Source of the DNA: RGIG4074 sp964459165
GTDB taxonomy: Bacteria; Bacillota; Clostridia; Christensenellales; Borkfalkiaceae
Assembly: GCA_964459165.1 (NCBI GenBank)
Contig: CAYWKM010000022.1
Span: forward strand, 1 to 27,066
Reading direction: 5' to 3'
DNA length: 27,066 bases
Part shown: piece after piece, positions 22,319 through 27,066 of the stretch
Position numbering within the stretch: position 1 is the stretch's first letter
Layout: each line of letters begins with the position of its first letter
Made by a program: the position numbers and the translations under genes
Notes under the pieces: model-generated
The model's database searches: none
What the model was told of the DNA's origin: nothing
Seen by the model: the letters and a program-made list of their open reading frames with translations, nothing else

Positions 22319-22597
22319 ATGATTTTAATCAGTTTATTCGCTCATAAAAAAGGGACGGGCTCGTCGCATAACGGCAGAGACTCCGAGGCAAAGAGACTCG
22401 GCGTCAAACGTTCCGACGGTCAGGCTGTCCTCGCCGGCAATATTCTCGTGAGACAGAGAGGCACCAAGTTCCACCCCGGAACGAACGTCGGTATCGGCAG
22501 CGACGACACGCTGTTTGCTTTGGCAAACGGCGTCGTAAAGTTCGAAACCGTCGGCAAGGGCAAAAAGCAGGTCAGCGTTTACCCCGTAGCCGAATAA
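22319..22597 (+). CDS. rpmA: 50S ribosomal protein L27 with a short N-terminal extension
   Basis: This 92-aa large-subunit protein has an N-terminus that reaches the peptidyl-transferase centre. The core AHKKGTGSSHNGRDSEAKRL and ANGVVKFE are typical. Seven residues, MILISLF, precede the AHKKG that starts mature L27. In Firmicutes a similar extension (consensus near LxLQFF before A) is removed by Prp, so cleavage between F7 and A8 is predicted. This extension is shorter and lacks the usual QFF. GGAGGA lies 8 nt before the ATG; an in-frame upstream ATG at 22280 lacks such a site. prp is not next to it, and obg, which often follows, is also missing. Confidence 0.95.
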   Translation: MILISLFAHKKGTGSSHNGRDSEAKRLGVKRSDGQAVLAGNILVRQRGTKFHPGTNVGIGSDDTLFALANGVVKFETVGKGKKQVSVYPVAE

Positions 22598-22620
22598 TAA
22601 AACAGCGTAAAGAATCATCG

Positions 22621-22653
22621 ACGCCCGAAGCAAAAACGTTTCGGGCGTTTTTT
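22621..22653 (+). terminator. Rho-independent terminator of rplU-rpmA
   Basis: ACGCCCGAA (22621-22629) and TTCGGGCGT (22640-22648) pair, with six T following. Confidence 0.92.
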
Positions 22654-22713
22654 ATGGAGAGGAAGAAAATTTCCGATCCGAGGAAAAAAACGGGTCTTCG
22701 ACGAGGTCAACGG

Positions 22714-22742
22714 TTGACGATTTTTCTTTTATAGGGTATAAT
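22714..22742 (+). promoter_or_regulatory. Predicted promoter of the glycosyltransferase gene
   Basis: TTGACG (22714-22719), 17 nt, then a perfect TATAAT (22737-22742). The -10 box lies inside a direct repeat of ATAGGGTAT (22731-22739 and 22744-22752). Confidence 0.75.
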
Positions 22743-22755
22743 GATAGGGTATCGC

Positions 22756-22777
22756 ATGATCGGGAGATGATCGAGAG
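22756..22777. repeat. Tandem 11-bp repeat in the glycosyltransferase leader
   Basis: ATGATCGGGAG (22756-22766) and ATGATCGAGAG (22767-22777) are adjacent copies with one mismatch, between the promoter and the ribosome site. They could be chance slippage or a regulator site. Confidence 0.5.
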
Positions 22778-22793
22778 CATTTCAGGAGAGAGT

Positions 22794-23942
22794 ATGAAAA
22801 TCGTCATTGTGGCAGACGTTTTGGGAGAATCAAACAACGGAACGACCATCGCAATCAAGAGGCTGATCGCCCGTTTAAAGGCTCGCGGACACGAGATTCG
22901 CGTCGTTTCCGCGACGAAAAGCGAGGAACTCGGCTACTATACCTTGCCGAAGAGAAATTTTTACGTCTTTAATCATTACATCGAGGAGAACGGCGTGACG
23001 CTCGCAAAGCCCGACGAGGAAATTCTCCGCGCCGCCCTGGAGGGCGCGGACGTGGTGCATATCGCTCTGCCCTTTAAGGCGGGCAAGCGCGCCATACGCC
23101 TTGCGGAGGAGATGAAAATCCCCGTCACGACCGCCTGTCACTGTCAGGCGGAAAACGTCACGGCGCATCTCGGACTGAAAGGGTTTAAACCGGCGAACGA
23201 TATCGTTTATAAATACCTTTACGAGGGATTCTATAAGTATGCGAGGTTCGTGCACTGTCCCAGCAAAATGATCGCGGACGTTCTGCGCGAGCACGGCTAC
23301 GGGATGGATTTGCGCGTCATTTCAAACGGAGTGGCGGAGGATTATCGGAAGATCGAGAATCCCGTCCGTCCGAAGGAGTGGAAAGACAAATACGTCGTCA
23401 TGTTCGTCGGGCGGCTCTCGCGCGAAAAAATGCACAAGACGCTGATCGAAGCCGTCGGAAAATCGAAGTACGCCGACAGGATTCAACTGGCGTTCGCCGG
23501 CGACGGTCCTTTGAAGAAGCAGATCGAAAGAGAGGGCTCGTCTCTTCCCAATCCTCCGCTGATTTCCTTTTATCGGCAGGAGGAGCTTGTGAATCTGCTC
23601 AATTGCGCGGACTTGTACGTGCATCCTTCCGACGCCGAGATCGAGGCGATTTCCTGCATGGAGGCGATCGCCTGCGGGTTGGTTCCGATCATCTCGGACA
23701 GCAAGGCTTCCGCGACCAATCAGTTCGCGATCGGCAGGGAAAATTTATTCCGTGCGGGAGACAGCGGCGATCTGGCTCGGAAGATCGACTTTTTCATCGA
23801 GCATCCCGAGGTCAAGGAGGAATTCAAAAAGAAATACGTCTCCTTTGCCGATCGGTACGCCATCGATAAGTGCGTCGACGAAATGGAGAGGATGTTTTCC
23901 GACGCGATCGCCTCTTACGGAAAAGAGGCGCGGAAATGTTAA
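22794..23942 (+). CDS. Glycosyltransferase family 4 (GT-B fold), possibly glycolipid-forming
   Basis: This 382-aa retaining glycosyltransferase has an N-terminal acceptor domain starting KIVIVADVLGESNNGTTIAI (2-21). The C-terminal nucleotide-sugar domain has VVMFVGRLSREK (201-212), AGDGPL (235-240) and the E-x7-E donor motif E282...E290 in HPSDAEIEAISCMEAIACG. The layout, with PSKMIADVLREHGY and VISNGV, resembles diacylglycerol glucosyltransferases and related glycolipid or mannosyl transferases of Firmicutes. The exact donor and acceptor cannot be read. The ATG at 22794 has AGGAGAG just upstream and the family N-terminus. It is monocistronic with a strong promoter. A CAACCGA/TCGGTTG hairpin (23962-23996) follows. 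Confidence 0.88.
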   Translation: MKIVIVADVLGESNNGTTIAIKRLIARLKARGHEIRVVSATKSEELGYYTLPKRNFYVFNHYIEENGVTLAKPDEEILRAALEGADVVHIALPFKAGKRAIRLAEEMKIPVTTACHCQAENVTAHLGLKGFKPANDIVYKYLYEGFYKYARFVHCPSKMIADVLREHGYGMDLRVISNGVAEDYRKIENPVRPKEWKDKYVVMFVGRLSREKMHKTLIEAVGKSKYADRIQLAFAGDGPLKKQIEREGSSLPNPPLISFYRQEELVNLLNCADLYVHPSDAEIEAISCMEAIACGLVPIISDSKASATNQFAIGRENLFRAGDSGDLARKIDFFIEHPEVKEEFKKKYVSFADRYAIDKCVDEMERMFSDAIASYGKEARKC

Positions 23943-23961
23943 GGAAAGTTCACATTCTTTT

Positions 23962-23996
23962 CAACCGACTGTAATAAAAATAAAATAATTCGGTTG
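23962..23996 (+). terminator. Possible terminator after the glycosyltransferase gene
   Basis: CAACCGA (23962-23968) and TCGGTTG (23990-23996) form a 7-bp stem with an A/T-rich 21-nt loop. Only a short T-rich tail follows. It also overlaps a weak candidate promoter for the next gene (TTGTAT, 17 nt, CAAAAT). Confidence 0.4.
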
Positions 23997-24040
23997 TATT
24001 CTTAGGGTAAATTTCTCAAAATAGAAAAAAGAGGTTTTTT

Positions 24041-25456
24041 ATGAATCAAAAAAGGAAAATTCTTGCGTTCGCCTGCGCGTCGGCATTGGCGTTGTCCGTC
24101 TTTGCCTTCGGCTCCTGCTCCCTTACTTCCGAGGGGAAGGCGGGGGAATCCGCCTATGAAATCGCCGTGAGGAACGGTTATACGGGAACGGAGAGCGAAT
24201 GGCTTGCCTCCTTAAAGGGGAGCGATCTCGATATCAACGACGTTTACGCCGCCGCCGTGGAAAACGGCTACGAGGGCGATTTTCTCGAATTTTTAAAGGA
24301 GTATCTGAACGGGGACGTCGTCGTAAACGAAAATTATTTTACGAACGGAACGTTCGAGTCGAGGACGATGCAGTCGGTCGTCTCCGTCATCTGCGGCTTT
24401 ACGGAAACGCAGATTTCTTCGTACAATCCTTGGACGAAGGAATACAAGTATACCACGGAGGACGTTTATGCGCTCGCCTCCGGCGTCATCTATTCGCTCG
24501 ATAAGGAGGCGGGAGACGCTTACGTCATCACCAATTATCACGTCGTCTACGACGTCGACAGCGATCAGCCGAACGGCGTCAGCGAAGACATCAATCTGTA
24601 CCTTTACGGGATGGAGCTGGCGGGATCGGATACGCTGGAAGCTTATCCCGACTATTCCATTCCGGCGACGTTCGTGGGCGGTTCGATGACGAACGATCTC
24701 GCCGTTTTAAAGGTGGAAGACAACTATATTTTAAAGACGAGCGACGCGCGCGCAGCCGTCTTTGCCGATTCCAACGAGGTCTGCGTGGGCGACGCCGTTT
24801 ACGCCGTGGGCAATCCTCTCGGATACGGGCTTTCGGTCAGCAGCGGGATCGTGAGCGTAAGCTCCGATTACGTGACGATGACCGCCCTCGACGACGAGAA
24901 TTCCACGATAAAGCTCCGCGAAATCCGAACGGACGCTTCCGTCAACAGCGGCAACTCGGGCGGCGGGCTCTTCAACGTGAACGGCGAGCTGATCGGCGTC
25001 GTCAACGCAAAAACTTCTTCGAGCAGCGTAGAGGGCATGGGCTACGCGCTTCCGTCCACCTTGGTAAAGAACCTCGCCGAGAACCTCATCGATTATTGCG
25101 AGGGAACGGGCAACGCGGGCGCGTATCGGGCGACGCTCGGCATAAGCGTCTACGTGTCCTCCTCCAAGTCCGTTTACGACGAGGAGACGGGAAAAATTTC
25201 CATCGTCGAGGAAAACTCCGTCAACTCGGTCGATTCCGGCACGATCGCCGACGGCAAGTTGCAGGCGGGCGATAAAATCAAGAGCGTTACCATAGGCGGA
25301 GAAACGTTCGAAGTCACCCGTCAGTATATCCTGCTCGACGCGATGTATAAGGTGCGCAAGGGGGATACCGTCGTTTTGAGCGTCGAGCGGGACGGCTCCG
25401 TTTCAGACGTGTCCTTCGTCTTCGACAGCGACCGCTATTTTACGGTGATCGGGTAA
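24041..25456 (+). CDS. Secreted lipoprotein HtrA/DegP-like serine protease with PDZ domain
   Basis: This 471-aa protein begins with a lipoprotein signal (basic MNQKRK, hydrophobic core, FGSC with C26 as the lipidated cysteine). Two degenerate ~23-residue repeats follow (38-60 and 68-91), of the 'AYEIAVRNGYTGTESEWL' type. The trypsin-like domain (about 105-350) has a complete catalytic triad: H167 in ITNYHVV, D219 in TNDLAVLKV and S306 in SGNSGGGLF. A PDZ domain (about 362-462) includes LQAGDKIKSVTIGG and VRKGDTVVLSVERDG. It would act on the cell surface in protein quality control or processing. AGAGG lies before the ATG. It is monocistronic and ends about 70 nt before the assembly gap. Confidence 0.92.
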   Translation: MNQKRKILAFACASALALSVFAFGSCSLTSEGKAGESAYEIAVRNGYTGTESEWLASLKGSDLDINDVYAAAVENGYEGDFLEFLKEYLNGDVVVNENYFTNGTFESRTMQSVVSVICGFTETQISSYNPWTKEYKYTTEDVYALASGVIYSLDKEAGDAYVITNYHVVYDVDSDQPNGVSEDINLYLYGMELAGSDTLEAYPDYSIPATFVGGSMTNDLAVLKVEDNYILKTSDARAAVFADSNEVCVGDAVYAVGNPLGYGLSVSSGIVSVSSDYVTMTALDDENSTIKLREIRTDASVNSGNSGGGLFNVNGELIGVVNAKTSSSSVEGMGYALPSTLVKNLAENLIDYCEGTGNAGAYRATLGISVYVSSSKSVYDEETGKISIVEENSVNSVDSGTIADGKLQAGDKIKSVTIGGETFEVTRQYILLDAMYKVRKGDTVVLSVERDGSVSDVSFVFDSDRYFTVIG

Positions 25457-25526
25457 CGATCGGAAAAAGCTCGGATCGCTTCGAGAAAAAGCCGACGCGC
25501 TGCGGATTTTTAAATTTTAAGATTTT

Positions 25527-25626
25527 NNNNNNNNNNNNNNNNNNNNNNNNNNNNNNNNNNNNNNNNNNNNNNNNNNNNNNNNNNNNNNNNNNNNNNNNNN
25601 NNNNNNNNNNNNNNNNNNNNNNNNNN
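25527..25626. other. Assembly gap of 100 N
   Basis: The run is exactly 100 unknown bases, the usual placeholder for a scaffold join of unknown size. The genes on each side (protease, rpsF) may be further apart than shown. The sequence at 25627-25822 is A/T- and hairpin-rich, with no gene that I can support. Confidence 0.95.
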
Positions 25627-25822
25627 TTTTAATAAGGAATAAGAGATTTTTTCGGCGGGCGCGGTTCGCGAACGCATCGCCGTTTCGGGGGAAGCCCGTT
25701 TCTTTGCGGCTTTGAAATTGCGTCGCCCGTTTCGGCTTTCGGCCTTTCGAGGGGTTTCGACGGAATATCCGCAAAAAAGGGCTTCTTTGAAAAAAATATT
25801 GACGATCCGCCGTAAAAATCGA

Positions 25823-25851
25823 TTGACGAAAGGGAAAAAATCTTTTATAAT
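25823..25851 (+). promoter_or_regulatory. Predicted promoter of rpsF-ssb-rpsR
   Basis: TTGACG (25823-25828), 17 nt, then a perfect TATAAT (25846-25851). The predicted start near 25858 gives an 80-nt leader. Confidence 0.8.
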
Positions 25852-25877
25852 AAACAATGGTCGTAAGCCAAAACCTT

Positions 25878-25911
25878 GCATATCGCTTTTCTAAAAGAAT
25901 CGCCGATATGC
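25878..25911 (+). ncRNA. S6:S18-binding leader motif upstream of rpsF
   Basis: GCATAT (25878-25883) pairs with ATATGC (25906-25911). CG (25884-25885) pairs with CG (25901-25902), leaving CCG (25903-25905) as a bulge. An upper TTCT/AGAA hairpin with an AAA loop closes it. A CCG bulge in such a stem is the known site where the S6:S18 complex represses its own mRNA. The fold was done by eye. Confidence 0.65.
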
Positions 25912-25937
25912 CAATATTGTCCGGGAGGTAGTAAGAC

Positions 25938-26216
25938 ATGGCAAAGTACGAAATGCTCTATTTGATTAACAACGAAGCGTCCGAAGAAGTCAAAGAGGCC
26001 GAAATCGCAAAGTACGAAAAAATCGTAAAGGATTACGGCGGCAACGTTGTTTCCACCGATAAGTGGGGGACGAAAAAGCTCGCTTATCCCATCAAATTCA
26101 AGAAGGAAGCGTATTATGTTCTCATGACGTTCGAGTCCGAACCCGACGCCGTAAAGGAAATTACCCGCGTCAGCGGCATTTCCTCCGACGTTCTGAGATG
26201 TATGATCACGAAGTAA
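25938..26216 (+). CDS. rpsF: 30S ribosomal protein S6
   Basis: This 92-aa small-subunit protein pairs with S18 on the platform of 16S rRNA. The family pattern KYEMLYLINNEASEE at the start, YGGNVVSTDKWGTKKLAYPIK in the middle and YYVLMTFES are all present. GGGAGGT lies 8 nt before the ATG. It heads the conserved rpsF-ssb-rpsR operon, with a probable autoregulatory leader just upstream. Confidence 0.97.
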   Translation: MAKYEMLYLINNEASEEVKEAEIAKYEKIVKDYGGNVVSTDKWGTKKLAYPIKFKKEAYYVLMTFESEPDAVKEITRVSGISSDVLRCMITK

Positions 26217-26244
26217 TTTTTGAAGGAAATAAAGGGAACTATTC

Positions 26245-26676
26245 ATGAACAAGGTATTTTTAATCGGAAATTTAACGAGGGACCCCGAGCTTACGCAAAC
26301 CCCCAACGGGATCAGCGTATGCCACTTCTCCATCGCGGTAAACAGACCCTATACGCAGGGCGACAATGCGGAAAGACAAACGGATTTCTTCAATTGCACG
26401 GCGTGGAGGGGACTCGGCGAAAACGTCGCCAAGTACCAGAAGAAGGGGTCGAAGGTTGCCGTAAGCGGCTCCATTCAGCTGAGAAATTACGAGGACAATC
26501 AGGGCGTAAAACGCACTGCGGTCGACATTATTTGTCAAGACGTGGAGTTCCTTTCTTCGAGAGGCTCCAACGACGATACGGGCTATGCGCCCGACGCGCC
26601 CGTTTCCGCTCCCTCTTCCGGCAGAAGGAAGCCCGTCCTTCAAGCGTTCGAAGACGATGAAGACACCCCCTTCTGA
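26245..26676 (+). CDS. ssb: Single-stranded DNA-binding protein
   Basis: This 143-aa SSB coats single-stranded DNA in replication and repair. The OB-fold (about 1-105) begins MNKVFLIGNLTRDPELTQTP and includes TDFFNCTAWRGLGENVAKYQ and KGSKVAVSGSIQLRNY. A short flexible linker rich in Ser, Pro and Asp leads to the acidic tip DDEDTPF, which recruits replication and repair proteins. It lies between rpsF (28 nt before) and rpsR (42 nt after), the standard bacterial order. The linker is short compared with E. coli SSB (about 178 aa). Confidence 0.97.
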   Translation: MNKVFLIGNLTRDPELTQTPNGISVCHFSIAVNRPYTQGDNAERQTDFFNCTAWRGLGENVAKYQKKGSKVAVSGSIQLRNYEDNQGVKRTAVDIICQDVEFLSSRGSNDDTGYAPDAPVSAPSSGRRKPVLQAFEDDEDTPF

Positions 26677-26718
26677 TAAGGACAAAGGGGATCAAACAAA
26701 TCAAAGGAGTATATCATT

Positions 26719-26967
26719 ATGGAAGAAAAGGCTGTTGTAAAGAAGAGCTTCAAAAAAATGCCCCGCAAAAAGGTATGCGCTTTTTGCCAGGAAAAGCTCG
26801 TCGCAATCGACTATAAAGACGTAAACCGTCTGAAAAAATACGTTACCGAGGGGGGAAAGATTCTTCCCCGCAGAAACACCGGTACGTGCGCGAAGCACCA
26901 GAGACTTCTCGCCACCGCGATCAAGCGCGCAAGAGTGATGTCTTTGATGGCTTTCAAAGAAGACTGA
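26719..26967 (+). CDS. rpsR: 30S ribosomal protein S18, zinc-binding form
   Basis: This 82-aa small-subunit protein is the partner of S6. KVCAFCQEK (residues 16-24) and TGTCAKHQR further on carry the CxxC...CxxH set of the zinc-binding (C+) form, not the cysteine-free paralogue made under zinc limitation. The core IDYKDVNRLKKYVTEGGKI and PRRNTGT is diagnostic. An N-terminal basic extension of about 14 residues is present. GGAG lies 9 nt before the ATG. It ends the rpsF-ssb-rpsR unit before a terminator. Confidence 0.97.
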   Translation: MEEKAVVKKSFKKMPRKKVCAFCQEKLVAIDYKDVNRLKKYVTEGGKILPRRNTGTCAKHQRLLATAIKRARVMSLMAFKED

Positions 26968-26974
26968 TATCAAT

Positions 26975-27017
26975 AAAAAAAAGACCGGACGCCTCCTTTG
27001 CGCGGCCGATTTTTTTT
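26975..27017 (+). terminator. Rho-independent terminator of rpsF-ssb-rpsR
   Basis: A GC stem made from CCG/CGG and CGC/GCG, with a few unpaired bases (26985-27005), is flanked by an A run and followed by eight T (27010-27017). Confidence 0.8.
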
Positions 27018-27066
27018 GCCAAAAGCAATCGTAAAAATATTTTTTGCGCCGCTTTGCTTCCTTTTT

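Overview
The window looks like part of a spore-forming anaerobic Clostridia chromosome, probably from a metagenome assembly. The support is a clostridial T-box leader, a rubrerythrin, a SpoIVFA/SpoIVFB pair, an L27 with a Firmicutes-type N-terminal extension, and the local order spoIVFA-spoIVFB-rng-rplU-rpmA. A run of exactly 100 N at 25527-25626 marks a scaffold join. The lipoprotein protease carries a 'SAYEIAVRNGYTGTESEWL' motif that I associate with gut Christensenellales-like lineages; that placement is an inference only.

Region 1 (1-4180) holds a leftward leuC-leuD-leuB operon and a divergent LysR-type regulator. Their promoters overlap face to face, next to an ATTC-N7-GAAT operator. Region 2 (4290-8440) holds a rightward MacB/FtsX-type ABC exporter (ATPase plus a 652-aa permease), a 570-bp gap, and a zinc-ribbon leucine-rich-repeat protein with its own promoter. 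Region 3 (8493-12863) is a leftward ilvB-ilvN-ilvD operon behind a complete T-box leader. It ends at a strong two-way terminator shared with the LRR gene. Branched-chain amino acid genes therefore sit in two separately controlled units. ilvC, leuA and ilvE are not in the window.

Region 4 (12884-17745) is accessory. It holds a divergent 55-aa protein / XRE repressor pair with two matching operator palindromes, a PnuC-type transporter with an attenuator-like leader, a glycine-rich two-TM protein, a DUF445 membrane protein, and rubrerythrin followed by a 43-residue Asn/Cys-rich miniprotein.

Region 5 (17838-22655) holds spoIVFA, spoIVFB, rng, a convergent helical protein of unknown function, rplU and rpmA. 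The L27 protease gene prp is missing from its usual place between rplU and rpmA, and obg does not follow. Region 6 (22714-25456) holds a GT4 glycosyltransferase and a secreted lipoprotein HtrA-like protease. After the gap comes rpsF-ssb-rpsR (25823-27017), with a leader that folds into the S6:S18-binding CCG-bulge motif.

No rRNA, tRNA, CRISPR array, transposase or prophage gene was seen. The least explained elements are the XRE/55-aa module with duplicated operators, the rubrerythrin-linked miniprotein, and the L27 extension without a local prp.
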